A DNA stretch of 64,000 bases from Psychrobacter sp. ANT_WB68 (lineage in GTDB: Bacteria; Pseudomonadota; Gammaproteobacteria; Pseudomonadales; Moraxellaceae), in NCBI RefSeq assembly GCF_008369115.1, contig NZ_VOAZ01000001.1, positions 186,001-250,000 on the forward strand, in the 5' to 3' direction. The position numbers and the translations under genes are program-made. Shown piece after piece: positions 18,964-28,594 of the stretch. Each line of letters opens with the position of its first letter. Within the stretch, counting starts at the first letter, position 1. Below the pieces are notes generated by a model. That model was given only the letters and a program-made list of their open reading frames with translations, had not been told where the DNA came from and searched no databases.

Positions 18964-19021
18964 TATTAGGCATTCATTAAGCAGTTATCATTATTTTTAG
19001 AATAAAATATTTTCTCCGAAC

Positions 19022-19057
19022 CCAGTAATGCTCTTGATGACATTACTGGTTTTTTTC
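19022..19057 (+). terminator. Intrinsic terminator of the CHAP gene
   Basis: CCAGTAATG (19022-19030) and CATTACTGG (19041-19049) form a perfect 9-bp stem followed by seven T residues. Confidence 0.92.
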
Positions 19058-19123
19058 GCTTGGCATAATGCGATAGTTATTCAAAGGCGCTTTCTGGCTA
19101 AAAAAATTACTTAATTTAAGAAG

Positions 19124-19990
19124 CTACTTAGCTAGCGCTGCCTGTTTATCAAATACTGACCAATATTCCAGATTATGAAAATCCGGCGGGGAAGCGTGTT
19201 TAGGCGCAAAATATAACGCTGTTGTACCAAATGTCGTTGAAAAACTCAAAATCACACAAGGATGAATATAATCAATGCCAGTATCATTGATAACATCCTC
19301 TTTATTATAAATCTGACTTAAGAGAAAACTGAAGCTGCGCTCGTAGTGATAAGTTTTAGCGGCGGTGTTAAGTGTTGAAGAACAGATAACAGGTTTTATT
19401 TGCTCTGATAAGGAGTTTTGCTCTGCGTTGGCAGTGCCATTACTCGCAGGGCAATGACTAGCTGTCCAATTAATAAACGCGCGTGTTTGCCCATCAGCTT
19501 GCAAAAGCGGTGTTGGCGGCAATGTCGCAGGGCTGCGATAGCTTTTAAACTGATAAAGCGCATAACGACCGTCAGGATTGGCATTAATTTCAATATAAGG
19601 GCTAGTTTTATTACCGTCTGCTAAATTAATACCCATTTCATGAGCGTTATTTATCGAAACAGTGCTATTTATTGCACCGCCTGCTAAAAAGCATTCAAGG
19701 CAAGTCTGCTCCCATAAATAATCCACAAAGCCTACTTGCGTCGGTTGCCATGTTGGCCATTCTAATTGTGCCGCTAATGATTCAAGTAGCAGCGTTACGC
19801 GATAATCGAGCTGTAACTGCCACTCTGGCTGCTCAGTTCTTTGGGCTATCTGATCTGTTTGGTCTATCTGGGCTAAGGTTGCGACTACCTCTATCTGAAT
19901 GTTGTGTAAATCTTCTATCGTCACGCCAAGTTGTTGGGCATCAGCCGCTAGCGTATCAGTTGATAAGCATAAGTTAAAAGTTTGGCTCAT
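19124..19990 (-). CDS. DOMON-like domain protein
   Basis: A 288-residue soluble protein. The segment DYLWEQTCLECFLAGG, followed by YIEINANPDGRYALYQFKSY and later AALYFAPKHASPPDFHN, matches the DOMON-like beta-sandwich proteins of proteobacteria and cyanobacteria, which have the pattern LW-TCFE-FL, then E-N-SPxGxWAxYxF. DOMON domains bind heme or sugars, but for this branch the function is unknown. No signal peptide is visible, so it is probably cytoplasmic. I prefer the ATG at 19990 (MSQTFNL) over one 13 codons upstream. Confidence 0.75.
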   Translation of the reverse strand: MSQTFNLCLSTDTLAADAQQLGVTIEDLHNIQIEVVATLAQIDQTDQIAQRTEQPEWQLQLDYRVTLLLESLAAQLEWPTWQPTQVGFVDYLWEQTCLECFLAGGAINSTVSINNAHEMGINLADGNKTSPYIEINANPDGRYALYQFKSYRSPATLPPTPLLQADGQTRAFINWTASHCPASNGTANAEQNSLSEQIKPVICSSTLNTAAKTYHYERSFSFLLSQIYNKEDVINDTGIDYIHPCVILSFSTTFGTTALYFAPKHASPPDFHNLEYWSVFDKQAALAK

Positions 19991-20075
19991 AGGTTGATAA
20001 TATCCGCGGTTTAATAGTTTTAAGAACACATCTTACATAGGAAGAAAGAATAAGAAAATAGTCTATAGATAGCAT

Positions 20076-20108
20076 AAAAGCCACGAGCAAGGATGCGTCG
20101 CGGCTTTT
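20076..20108 (-). terminator. Probable terminator of yhbY
   Basis: On the minus strand a stem built on AAAAGCC and GGCTTTT, with inner GC pairs, ends in TTTTAT about 95 bases after yhbY. Confidence 0.55.
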
Positions 20109-20201
20109 ATAACTTATCTGATATAGATTATCTGAGCTGTTTTATCTGTATGATAAATCGGTCAGATATAATAAAACATAAACTAGACTAAGCGTAAGAA
20201 A

Positions 20202-20513
20202 TTACTGCGCGTGACGAGCAAGGTTCGATAGCTTAGGATTGGCGTTTGGGTTTTTACGTAGTAACAGCGCCATACGACCAATTGAATGCACCAAAGAGGC
20301 ATTAGCGGCGGTGGCAAGCTGAGCGCCGATGACATCGCGCTCTTCTTTAGTGCCAGCCGGTAGTTTTACTTTAATAAGCTCATGATCTGACAAAGCACGA
20401 TCGATTTCTTCAGTGATGCTTGGGGTAATACCTTTGTTGCCAATCATAACGATAGGTTTAAGGTCATGACCAATGCCTTTTAGGCGTTTAATGGTAGCGT
20501 TATCGAGTTGCAT
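20202..20513 (-). CDS. yhbY: Ribosome assembly RNA-binding protein YhbY (CRM domain)
   Basis: A 103-residue single CRM-domain protein that binds pre-50S particles. LKGIGHDLKPIVMIGNKGIT holds the family G-x-x-G loop, and ALSDHELIKVKLPAGTKEER with GRMALLLRKNPNANPK completes the fold. AGGA precedes the ATG. It is divergent from rlmE, the same arrangement as in E. coli and many relatives, which supports the call and links it to the rRNA methyltransferase functionally. Confidence 0.93.
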   Translation of the reverse strand: MQLDNATIKRLKGIGHDLKPIVMIGNKGITPSITEEIDRALSDHELIKVKLPAGTKEERDVIGAQLATAANASLVHSIGRMALLLRKNPNANPKLSNLARHAQ

Positions 20514-20892
20514 AGAATTCCTAGATGTTGATAAAAATAAAAGATGGTGCTATTGAGAGCAGATAATGACCATTATAGATAATCTGTGGTCATCTTGCAT
20601 GAGATCAGCAGGATTTTGCACGATTTTACATGATGAAAATGTTAAACTGAAAGTATGACTACATTATAAACGCTACGGTCTTATAAAGCAGTGTTTTAAC
20701 CAAGAGAATTTGACCGTGAAAGGTTACAAGGTGCATTTAAGACTTTATTGCTAATTTAGTTAAAGAACTTAAGTACCTAGCAATAGCCATGTTGTAGCCA
20801 ACTTTTTTATAAATAGACGGATATTGAACCCTCATAGATAACCACTTTATAAATCGCTATCGATGTTTTGCAAAGTAATAGGAGCATTAATT
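20514..20892. other. Divergent control region between yhbY and rlmE
   Basis: About 380 bases without a gene. It contains a candidate rightward promoter at 20642-20670 and presumably the yhbY promoter. The rlmE leader would be about 215 bases; I see no recognisable riboswitch in it. Confidence 0.5.
20642..20670 (+). promoter_or_regulatory. Candidate promoter for rlmE
   Basis: TTAAAC (20642-20647), exactly 17 bases, then TATAAA (20665-20670). The -10 is good and the -35 moderate. Confidence 0.35.
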
Positions 20893-21525
20893 TTGGTCAC
20901 GCGTATTGAGAATAAAAAATTGTCAAAAAGCAGTAGTGCTTGGATGAAAGAGCACATTGACGATCCTTATGTGAAAAAAGCCCAAATAGATGGCTACCGT
21001 GCCCGTGCTGCTTATAAATTGCTTGAGATTAATGAGAAGACCAATCTCATCAAAAAAGGCATGACCGTCGTCGACTTGGGCAGTGCGCCAGGTAGTTGGT
21101 CGCAAGTTGCAGGTAAGTTGGTTGGCGAAAAAGGTGTGTTGATTGCGTCGGATATTTTACCCATGGATACGTTGCCTGACGTCACCTTTATTCAAGGCGA
21201 CTTTCGCGAGGCAGAAGTGTTTGACCGTATTATGGCAGAAGTAGGTGATAGACAGGTGGATGTGGTGCTATCTGATATGGCACCCAATACCGCTGGCAAT
21301 AGTGCCATCGATCAGCCGCGTATGATGTACTTATGTGAGCTAGCAGTCGATTTCGCGCTCGCAACCTTACCAGAAGGTGGCGCGCTTATTATGAAAGTGT
21401 TTCAAGGTGAGGGTACGCAAGAATTACGCAAGCAGATGCAAGCTGATTTTAGTAAAATTCGTAGTATCAAGCCTGGCGCTTCACGGCCACGTTCAAAAGA
21501 GATGTTTTGGATTGCCATAAAGTAA
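20893..21525 (+). CDS. rlmE: 23S rRNA (uridine2552-2'-O)-methyltransferase RlmE
   Basis: SAM-dependent methyltransferase (FtsJ/RrmJ) that modifies U2552 in the ribosomal A loop late in 50S assembly. I start it at TTG 20893 because AGGAG lies 8 bases before it and the product (MVTRIENKKLSKS) then aligns with the family; the ATG at 20863 would add ten unlike residues. In the resulting 210 residues the SAM motif DLGSAPGSWSQ is at 61-71 and the K-D-K-E catalytic set is K42, D128 (LSDMAPN), K168 (IMKVFQGEG) and E203 (RSKEMFW). ftsH follows after 361 bases. Confidence 0.95.
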   Translation: MVTRIENKKLSKSSSAWMKEHIDDPYVKKAQIDGYRARAAYKLLEINEKTNLIKKGMTVVDLGSAPGSWSQVAGKLVGEKGVLIASDILPMDTLPDVTFIQGDFREAEVFDRIMAEVGDRQVDVVLSDMAPNTAGNSAIDQPRMMYLCELAVDFALATLPEGGALIMKVFQGEGTQELRKQMQADFSKIRSIKPGASRPRSKEMFWIAIK

Positions 21526-21886
21526 TTGTTATTAAACAATATTGACTAAAATCATCAAATTAAAAGCGCTACAATCGTTAACTGAATAATAGCGAGTTCA
21601 GCTTGAATTATTCAGGTTAGCACCACATATCATGATATATTAACTTTGTTTGAAACCTATTTTTAAATGATTGTTTAAGTGGTTTTTTTAAGCACTTATG
21701 TTTTTAGCAAAGTCGTCTGACCGTAAGCGCCTCATAAACTCGGTTATTCATCGTTATTGTGTCATTTATCTTTTTTTTCTTAAAAATGATAATTTGATAA
21801 TAGCCCTTGAATAGCGAGACATACGTTTATATATAGACGTCACGTGTTGAGTAAACACACCAATAAGTAAGGGATGGGAATAACTA
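21526..21886. other. Spacer between rlmE and ftsH
   Basis: A/T-rich DNA without a gene, ending in a good promoter for ftsH (21807-21835). I see no clear terminator for rlmE. Confidence 0.5.
21807..21835 (+). promoter_or_regulatory. Candidate ftsH promoter
   Basis: TTGAAT (21807-21812), 17 bases, then TATATA (21830-21835), a good sigma-70 match. The -35 sits inside CCCTTGAA, which also resembles a sigma-32 -35, but no CCCAT-type -10 follows, so heat-shock control is only a possibility. Leader about 45 bases. Confidence 0.5.
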
Positions 21887-23782
21887 GTGAGCGACATGGT
21901 AAAAAATACCTTATTGTGGCTGGTGGTAATCGGCGTTTTAGTGCTGGTGTTTAGCGGCTTTGATAAATCATCTGAGCCCGATAGCCTTAACTACTCTGAG
22001 TTTGTGACCGCAGTGTCAGAAAACCAAGTGGCCAGTGTTGAAATCGATGGCGAGCAAATCACCGGCGAAAAGAAAAATGGTTCATCATTTGAAACCATTC
22101 GACCAGCTGTGGCTGATGAGCAGCTGATGCCGCTCTTGCGCGAGAATCAAGTGGAAGTGCAAGGTACAGCGCCTAAACGTCAAAGTGTCTTGATGCAACT
22201 GCTAATAGCCAGTTTCCCAATTTTATTAATTATTGGTCTGTTCCTATTCTTTATGCGTAATATGCAAGGCGGTGCTGGTGGTAAAGGCGGTGGTCCGATG
22301 AGCTTTGGTAAATCAAAAGCCAAAATGCTGACTGAAGACCAAATCAAGGTTAACTTTGATGACGTTGCTGGCTGTGAAGAAGCCAAAGAAGAGGTCGTCG
22401 AAGTGGTTGAGTTCTTACGAGATCCTGATAAATTTACCAAGCTTGGGGCGACAATTCCACGCGGTATTTTGATGGTCGGTCCTCCAGGTACGGGTAAGAC
22501 GCTACTAGCAAGAGCCATCGCTGGTGAAGCCAAAGTACCGTTCTTCTCTATTTCAGGTTCTGATTTCGTTGAGATGTTCGTCGGTGTCGGTGCCTCCCGT
22601 GTGCGTGATATGTTCGAGCAAGCAAAGAAAAGTGCGCCTTGTATTATCTTTATTGATGAGATTGATGCGGTTGGTCGTCATCGTGGCTCTGGTATGGGCG
22701 GCGGTAATGATGAGCGCGAGCAAACGCTGAACCAATTGTTGGTTGAGATGGATGGTTTTGAAGGCAACGAAGGCGTTATCGTCATTGCTGCGACTAACCG
22801 TGCTGACGTTCTAGATAAAGCACTATTACGTCCAGGTCGTTTTGACCGTCAGGTACAAGTTGGCTTGCCAGATATTAAAGGTCGCGAACAAATCCTGAAA
22901 GTACATTTACGCAAATTACCGAACACCATCGGTGTTGATGCTCATGCATTAGCGCGTGGTACCCCCGGGTTTAGTGGTGCGCAGCTCGCCAACCTTGTGA
23001 ACGAAGCGGCGTTATTTGCCGCACGTCGTAACAAGCGCAGCGTTGATATGAATGACTTTGAAGATGCAAAAGACAAGCTTTATATGGGTCCTGAGCGTAA
23101 ATCAATGGTCATCCGTGAAGAAGAACGCCGTGCAACAGCGTATCATGAGGCTGGTCATGCCTTGGTCGCTGAGCTGTTACCGGGCACCGACCCTGTTCAT
23201 AAAGTGACTATTATGCCACGTGGTTTTGCCCTTGGGGTTACTTGGCAGCTGCCTGAGCACGACCAAACCAGTATGTACAAATCAAAAATGCTCAGCGATA
23301 TTGCGATTTTATTTGGTGGTCGTATTGCGGAAGAAGTATTTATCAATCAAATGTCAACGGGTGCCTCAAACGACTTTGAACGTGCAACCAAAATGGCACG
23401 AGCCATGGTGACCAAATATGGTATGTCAGAAGCGCTAGGTATCATGGTCTATGAAGATGATGATAGCTCACAAGGTTACTTTGGTGGCGGTGGTCGCACG
23501 ATCTCAGAAGCGACGCAGCAAAAAGTCGACGAAGAAGTACGCCGTATGCTGGAAGAGCAATATGATATCGCGCGCGAATTGATTGAAGGCAATCAAGAAA
23601 AAATACATGCGATGGTAGATGCTTTGATGAAATGGGAAACCATTGACCGTGATCAATTGCAGGATATCCTAGCAGGTGAGGAGCCTCGTCCGCCTAGAGT
23701 CTATCAGCATAATGAAGTGAATTTATCAAAAAATGATATTAAAACAGTGAATTCAACACCGCCGCCATTACCAGCGATGTAG
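21887..23782 (+). CDS. ftsH: ATP-dependent zinc metalloprotease FtsH
   Basis: Hexameric inner-membrane AAA+ protease that degrades misfolded membrane proteins and regulators such as LpxC and sigma-32 in E. coli; both an lpxC gene and a sigma-32-type promoter occur in this window. In the 631 residues there are two membrane helices (about 8-24 and 104-122) flanking a small periplasmic domain, Walker A GPPGTGKT at 198-205, and the zinc motif HEAGH at 420-424. A Gly-rich patch follows the second helix. I use GTG 21887 after GGGA; an ATG three codons later is an alternative. Confidence 0.98.
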   Translation: MSDMVKNTLLWLVVIGVLVLVFSGFDKSSEPDSLNYSEFVTAVSENQVASVEIDGEQITGEKKNGSSFETIRPAVADEQLMPLLRENQVEVQGTAPKRQSVLMQLLIASFPILLIIGLFLFFMRNMQGGAGGKGGGPMSFGKSKAKMLTEDQIKVNFDDVAGCEEAKEEVVEVVEFLRDPDKFTKLGATIPRGILMVGPPGTGKTLLARAIAGEAKVPFFSISGSDFVEMFVGVGASRVRDMFEQAKKSAPCIIFIDEIDAVGRHRGSGMGGGNDEREQTLNQLLVEMDGFEGNEGVIVIAATNRADVLDKALLRPGRFDRQVQVGLPDIKGREQILKVHLRKLPNTIGVDAHALARGTPGFSGAQLANLVNEAALFAARRNKRSVDMNDFEDAKDKLYMGPERKSMVIREEERRATAYHEAGHALVAELLPGTDPVHKVTIMPRGFALGVTWQLPEHDQTSMYKSKMLSDIAILFGGRIAEEVFINQMSTGASNDFERATKMARAMVTKYGMSEALGIMVYEDDDSSQGYFGGGGRTISEATQQKVDEEVRRMLEEQYDIARELIEGNQEKIHAMVDALMKWETIDRDQLQDILAGEEPRPPRVYQHNEVNLSKNDIKTVNSTPPPLPAM

Positions 23783-23818
23783 TTTCAAGTATATTAATAT
23801 CCCATTTATTAACGATAG

Positions 23819-23850
23819 AAAAAGCTCTTTTTGACAAAGGGCTTTTTTGT
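23819..23850 (+). terminator. Intrinsic terminator of ftsH
   Basis: AAAAAGC-T-CTTT pairs with AAAG-G-GCTTTTT around a TTGAC loop, followed by a T-run; one wobble pair. Confidence 0.88.
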
Positions 23851-23960
23851 TGCCACTATTTTATGAAGGCTTTAGAAGAGTATAAGATTTGCTGCTATCA
23901 TAGACAGTGATAATTACCACTAAAACGATTTTTATCAATTGAATTGATAATGGATAAGTT

Positions 23961-24857
23961 ATGTCATTATTTCAAGTATTGCCTACTTATGCGGTGACGA
24001 GTCGCGATAAAACTTTAGATTTATCGCAGCCGCATATTATGGGTATTTTAAATGTCACACCAGATTCCTTTTCTGACGGTGGTCAGTTTAATGCTATCGA
24101 TAGCGCACTTGCTCATGCTAAAGAGATGATTGCCGCAGGGGCAACCATTATCGATATCGGCGGTGAATCTACCCGTCCCAATGCGGACGCTGTCGCTCCT
24201 ACTGAAGAGAGACAGCGGGTCGTTCCCGTGATCAAAGTGATTCGTCAGCAGCTCGGCAATGATATCTGGCTCTCTATCGATACCAGCGACCCTACAGTTA
24301 TGCAGGCAGCTTTTGAGGCAGGCGCAGATATTTGGAATGATGTAAGGGCGCTTAAGCGTGATGGCGCGGCGGCAATGGCAGCCAAGCTTGATATTCCTGT
24401 CATGCTGATGCATATGCGCGGTGAGCCGACGACAATGAATAACCTTGCACAATATGACGATGTGATTGAAGAGGTCAGTGCCGAGCTGGCAGCCCGTATC
24501 GATGAAGTCACCAGTATTGGCGTTAAGCGTGAAAAGATTATTATTGATCCAGGCTTTGGCTTTGCAAAAGACTATAATCATCATCGCGCGCTATTAAGCC
24601 AGCTGACACGGCTGCAGGCACTTGGATTGCCAATGATGTTTGGCATTTCACGTAAGCGCTTTTTAGCGGAAGTACTGACCAAGAGCGGAGTTGAAGCCGT
24701 TGCCACTACCCAAGCGATAGATCGTGATGCGGTAGGAACGGCTGCTGGCCTCTTTGCGCTGCAGCAGGGCGCTAGTATCATACGCACGCACAATGTCGCT
24801 ATGATGCAGCAAGCTGTGGCATTATGGCAGCAATTAGCGATGTATAATCAGAGCTAA
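23961..24857 (+). CDS. folP: Dihydropteroate synthase
   Basis: Condenses p-aminobenzoate with dihydropterin pyrophosphate in folate synthesis; the target of sulfonamides. The 298-residue TIM barrel shows both signatures: IMGILNVTPDSFSDGGQF (about 27-44) and IIDIGGESTRPNAD (about 61-74), plus DPGFGFAKDYNHH and MFGISRKRFL. The C-terminus GTAAGLFALQQGASIIRTHN is typical. The gene order rlmE-ftsH-folP is conserved in gammaproteobacteria; glmM, which often follows, is absent. GGATAA precedes the ATG. Confidence 0.97.
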   Translation: MSLFQVLPTYAVTSRDKTLDLSQPHIMGILNVTPDSFSDGGQFNAIDSALAHAKEMIAAGATIIDIGGESTRPNADAVAPTEERQRVVPVIKVIRQQLGNDIWLSIDTSDPTVMQAAFEAGADIWNDVRALKRDGAAAMAAKLDIPVMLMHMRGEPTTMNNLAQYDDVIEEVSAELAARIDEVTSIGVKREKIIIDPGFGFAKDYNHHRALLSQLTRLQALGLPMMFGISRKRFLAEVLTKSGVEAVATTQAIDRDAVGTAAGLFALQQGASIIRTHNVAMMQQAVALWQQLAMYNQS

Positions 24858-25005
24858 TGCCTTTTTATGACATGTCTTTTTTATAAACCGCATATTTATA
24901 AAACACATATTTATAGATAGCGCTAAATCCTATCATTTTTTAACCTTAATACTTATTTAAACGTCTATTCATCTGAATGCCATTTAAACTTATGAGAATA
25001 CTTTT

Positions 25006-25305
25006 ATGACAAATACCACTCAGCCAGAACCAAGTAATCAACCAGAGCCAACCCTTGAGCAACGCCGCATTATTTATCAAGCACGCCGTGGATTGAAAGA
25101 ATTAGATTTTTATATTGACCCTTATATTAAAGAGTTATATTTAACGGCTGACCCTAGCGAACAAGCAACTTTTGCAGAAATGCTGACCCATGAAGACCCT
25201 GATTTATTGGATTACTTTACCAACCAAAGCCGTCCAGAAAATGAGGCCATATGGGATTTGGTCAATAAAATTAAGACATGGCGCCATAGTAAAAGCATGA
25301 TGTAA
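25006..25305 (+). CDS. sdhE: Succinate dehydrogenase FAD assembly factor SdhE
   Basis: Small cytosolic protein (formerly YgfY/CptB) that promotes covalent FAD attachment to the flavoprotein subunit of succinate dehydrogenase. The 99 residues carry the family motif RRGLKELDFYID (about 27-38), which includes the R-G-x-x-E core, and the acidic helix ATFAEMLTHEDPDLLDYF. The first ~18 residues are Pro/Glu/Gln-rich and probably disordered. It is followed 54 bases later by a two-helix membrane protein, the same pairing as sdhE-ygfX elsewhere. Confidence 0.93.
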   Translation: MTNTTQPEPSNQPEPTLEQRRIIYQARRGLKELDFYIDPYIKELYLTADPSEQATFAEMLTHEDPDLLDYFTNQSRPENEAIWDLVNKIKTWRHSKSMM

Positions 25306-25359
25306 TCGCTTAAAATTTTCCTTTAAAACTATATGCCTTAAAGATTTATAAATATAAGC

Positions 25360-25836
25360 ATGCTCGGGTATTCAATGATGATATCGCTAACTTCGCTACG
25401 TATTGACGCCCCTATCAAGCCTGCAAGCTATTTACGCATGTTGTTTTATATAGTTTTAGCAAGTGTGATGGTTATATTGGCAGGGCTTGCCTCATTGGCA
25501 TTATGGCAGTACGTACTGATATTTGTGGTTAGCGCTGCCGTCGTCAGTTATTTGGCGTTATCGCGACCTATATTGCTACATCTAAGCCAACCGCCATTGG
25601 ATAAAAGCGTTTATCAATATTGGCAACTACTCATGCGTACCAGTCGCGGCGATACTTTATGGCAGGCGGAGCTCGCTGCGGTCAGTAGCTATCAGTGGGT
25701 CATGTGTTTTCAGTTTATTATTAAAGAACCTTATCAGCGCCATTTATCAGTGACAGTGTTTCGTGATCAAGTCAGCACGGAACACTGGCGCGAGTTAATG
25801 ATTTTGGTGAATACCATTTCTCATAAAACCTCATAA
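25360..25836 (+). CDS. YgfX-like membrane protein next to sdhE
   Basis: A 158-residue protein with two adjacent membrane helices (about residues 27-48 and 50-66) and a soluble C-terminal part. Its size, helical hairpin and position after sdhE suggest the YgfX/CptA family, which has been linked to SdhE and to cell division or membrane protein assembly in enterics; sequence evidence alone is weak. Start codons at 25360, 25375 and 25378 are all in frame and none has a good ribosome site. Confidence 0.68.
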   Translation: MLGYSMMISLTSLRIDAPIKPASYLRMLFYIVLASVMVILAGLASLALWQYVLIFVVSAAVVSYLALSRPILLHLSQPPLDKSVYQYWQLLMRTSRGDTLWQAELAAVSSYQWVMCFQFIIKEPYQRHLSVTVFRDQVSTEHWRELMILVNTISHKTS

Positions 25837-26098
25837 ATAACGTCTGTCTCATTTGCATGACTATCATCCCTTTTATCTATGTCACCTTATAATCGCTAAC
25901 GATCTACTACATGCCATAACAAAATGCCTATCTAGAGTGAGAAAGAGATTTGCTATATTGCAAGTAAGTATCAGCAGCTTATTTGCCTTAATGCTTGTTT
26001 ATAAGGATTTGCCATACTTTTGGTCAATAATTATTTGCATGAACAAAGTAAATAGAAGCTTTTGACGATCAATTTTTTATAATAAAAAGGAAGCGATT

Positions 26099-26809
26099 AT
26101 GAGTTTATTAGGGAGTTTAGTGAGTCAAGTGGCACGCAGCGCGATGGACCCAGAAGATGCGCAGCGCAATCCTGTCAATCAACGCATCAACCCACGTCGT
26201 ACTGGCGGACTTGGTGACATATTAGGCAGTGTATTTGGCGGCGGCAATCAGTCAGCTGGTTATAGTCCGCAACAGCACGAGCGCCGCTCAGACAATGGTT
26301 TTGGCTTAGATGATATAATCGGTGGTTTAACAGGGGGTAATCAACGCGGTAGCAATATGGGTGCTGGCGGCCTTGGTGATATTTTAGGCAGCGTATTGGG
26401 TGGTCAGACGACAAGAGGCGGCTTTGGTGGTAAAGGCATGTTGATTGCAGCGCTTATGCCTATGGTGCTCAGTTGGATTAAACGTAATGGTGGTCTAAGT
26501 GGCGCCTTATCGAAAATCACGGGTATGGGCTATGAAAATCAAGCGCGTTCTTGGATGAGTAATCAAGAGCCTAACGATAATTTAGATCCTAATGAGATTA
26601 CCCGTTTATTCGATGAAAGCGAAATCCAACAGGTCGCCGCGCATACCGGTGCAAATGAGATGGAAGTACGTCAAGGTCTCGCCGAGTTACTGCCCGAGGT
26701 GATGAATCAATTGACGCCTAACGGTAATTTAGATAACGAACCTGAAGCCAATGAAGAGATTGATCAGATTATGAATCAGTTATCGAGCCGCTTAGGGACA
26801 TTGAAGTAG
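26099..26809 (+). CDS. YidB-like DUF937 protein
   Basis: A 236-residue protein. The C-terminal ~100 residues match YidB/DUF937: WMSNQEPNDNLDPNEITRLF, then HTGANEMEVRQGLAELLPEV and MNQLTPNGNLDNE. The N-terminal half is Gly-rich and repeats a short unit three times: GGLGDILGSVFGG (about 38-50), GLDDIIGGLTGG (64-75), GGLGDILGSVLGG (84-96). These look like short amphipathic helices. Function is unknown for the family. AAGGAAG precedes the ATG, and a terminator follows, so it is a single-gene unit. Confidence 0.82.
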   Translation: MSLLGSLVSQVARSAMDPEDAQRNPVNQRINPRRTGGLGDILGSVFGGGNQSAGYSPQQHERRSDNGFGLDDIIGGLTGGNQRGSNMGAGGLGDILGSVLGGQTTRGGFGGKGMLIAALMPMVLSWIKRNGGLSGALSKITGMGYENQARSWMSNQEPNDNLDPNEITRLFDESEIQQVAAHTGANEMEVRQGLAELLPEVMNQLTPNGNLDNEPEANEEIDQIMNQLSSRLGTLK

Positions 26810-26849
26810 AATAGTGGTGTCTCATTATTCTTAGAAAATCGTTCTAATA

Positions 26850-26883
26850 AAAAAGAGTACATGTGCATGTGCTCTTTTTTTCT
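26850..26883 (+). terminator. Intrinsic terminator of the YidB-like gene
   Basis: AAAAAGAGTACATG pairs with CATGTGCTCTTTTT (one wobble) around a TG loop and continues into a T-run; the A-run on the left makes it potentially bidirectional. Confidence 0.88.
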
Positions 26884-27090
26884 CATATCGTTTCGTTAAG
26901 CTTATAAGATTTTTATGAAAAACCGTGAACCAAAACAATAAGTAGCTTTAAAAGTTTTATAATGACGGTATCATTTATTTAGTGCTGCTTTATAGAAGAG
27001 GTTTATTTAAGGATGCTTTAGCCTAAAAAAGAGTGGTGACTAAGGGTTAAGGGTGATAAGGATATAAATACTTTATAAGGATACTGACTC

Positions 27091-28548
27091 ATGCCATTTA
27101 AACCTATCCAAGCAGCAATTGCTATCCTAGTTGGTTTGATCATTTGGTTTGTTATCCCTGTACCAAGTGGGGTCACACCAGAAGCGTGGCATATGCTGGC
27201 TTTATTTATCGCCACCATTGTTGCCATCATTGGTAAGGTTTTACCCATTGGTGCCATTGCCATTATTGCCGTCACCTTAGTGGCGCTTACCGGTGTGACC
27301 AATGAGAGTCCAAAAGATGCGATCAGTGACGCCTTATCGAGTTATTCAAGCCCTCTAATTTGGCTTATTGGTATTGCAGTGATGATATCACGCGGCTTGA
27401 TCAAAACGGGTCTGGGTCGGCGTATCGCGTATTATTTCATTTCTATCTTTGGTAAAAAAACTATTGGCGTTGCATATTCTTTGACCGCCGCAGAGCTGAT
27501 GATAGCACCTATTACGCCGTCTAATACCGCTCGTGGCGGCGGTATTATTCACCCAATTATGAAGTCGATTGCGCAGAGCTTTCATTCTACGCCAGAAGAG
27601 GATACCCAAAATAAAATTGGCCGTTATTTAGCCATGGTCAATTATCATGCAAATCCGATTACGTCGGGCATGTTTATTACCGCCACTGCGCCCAACCCAT
27701 TGGTGGTAGATTTAGTCAACAAGGCAACAGGTAGTGAGATTCAGTTGTCATGGACAACTTGGGCAGTCGCGATGTTTATACCAGGAATGTTATGTTTGTT
27801 ATTAATGCCACTGGTGATTTATCTGATTTATCCGCCCGATGTTAAAGTAACGCCGGATGCGAAAGAATTTGCCAAAGACAATCTAACGGAGATGGGTCAG
27901 GTAAGCCTGCAAGAAAAAATCATGTTGGGCGTCTTTGCCCTGATGCTGATATTGTGGGCCAATATTCCTGCTCTAATTTTTGGCGAACAGCTCAGTGTTG
28001 ATGCGACCACCACCGCGTTTATTGGTTTGACGACATTGATATTGACTGGTGTATTGACTTGGGATGATGTACTCAAAGAAAAGTCGGCATGGGACACCAT
28101 CATTTGGTTTGGTGCCCTTATTATGATGGCCTCATACCTTAACAAACTCGGTCTCATCAGTTGGTTTTCAGGCAATATCGAATCAATGATTGGGATGATA
28201 GGAGTCGGCTGGATCGGCGCTGTGGTTATTTTGACATTAGTGTATCTGTATATTCACTACTTCTTTGCCAGTACCACCGCGCATATCACCGCATTGTTTG
28301 CCGCTTTTTACGCCGTAGGATTAAGCTTAGGCGCACCGCCGATGCTATATGCGCTTATTTTGGCTGCCGCTGGTAATATTATGATGACGCTTACCCACTA
28401 TGCAACGGGTACTGCGCCCGTCATTTTTAACTCCGGCTATGTAACGTTAGGTGAGTGGTGGATTATTGGGGCCATTATGAGTGTGGTCAATTTAGTCGTA
28501 TGGATCGGTGCAGGTTTGGTTTGGTGGAAGCTGCTCGGCTATTATTAA
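27091..28548 (+). CDS. DASS-family sodium/anion symporter (dicarboxylate or sulfate type)
   Basis: Inner-membrane transporter of 485 residues with about 11-13 hydrophobic helices. MIAPITPSNTARGGGIIHPI and the later NIMMTLTHYATGTAPVIF are the two hairpin-tip signatures (serine-asparagine-threonine type) of the divalent anion:Na+ symporter family. Members closest in style carry malate, citrate, succinate or 2-oxoglutarate; substrate cannot be decided from sequence. AAGGA precedes the ATG. It converges on recX with a 46-base gap. Confidence 0.9.
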   Translation: MPFKPIQAAIAILVGLIIWFVIPVPSGVTPEAWHMLALFIATIVAIIGKVLPIGAIAIIAVTLVALTGVTNESPKDAISDALSSYSSPLIWLIGIAVMISRGLIKTGLGRRIAYYFISIFGKKTIGVAYSLTAAELMIAPITPSNTARGGGIIHPIMKSIAQSFHSTPEEDTQNKIGRYLAMVNYHANPITSGMFITATAPNPLVVDLVNKATGSEIQLSWTTWAVAMFIPGMLCLLLMPLVIYLIYPPDVKVTPDAKEFAKDNLTEMGQVSLQEKIMLGVFALMLILWANIPALIFGEQLSVDATTTAFIGLTTLILTGVLTWDDVLKEKSAWDTIIWFGALIMMASYLNKLGLISWFSGNIESMIGMIGVGWIGAVVILTLVYLYIHYFFASTTAHITALFAAFYAVGLSLGAPPMLYALILAAAGNIMMTLTHYATGTAPVIFNSGYVTLGEWWIIGAIMSVVNLVVWIGAGLVWWKLLGYY

Positions 28549-28594
28549 TGACTGTGGTTGATGATTAATGATTAGTGCTGAGCACTCAAATTAG

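Noticed and set aside
24048-24584. 178-codon open frame antisense to folP
   Set aside because: Entirely within folP, Cys/His-rich nonsense composition, no initiation signal.
25853-26065. 70-codon frame between the YgfX-like gene and the YidB-like gene
   Set aside because: No ribosome site, unusual residue composition and no recognisable pattern; more likely chance in A/T-rich spacer DNA.
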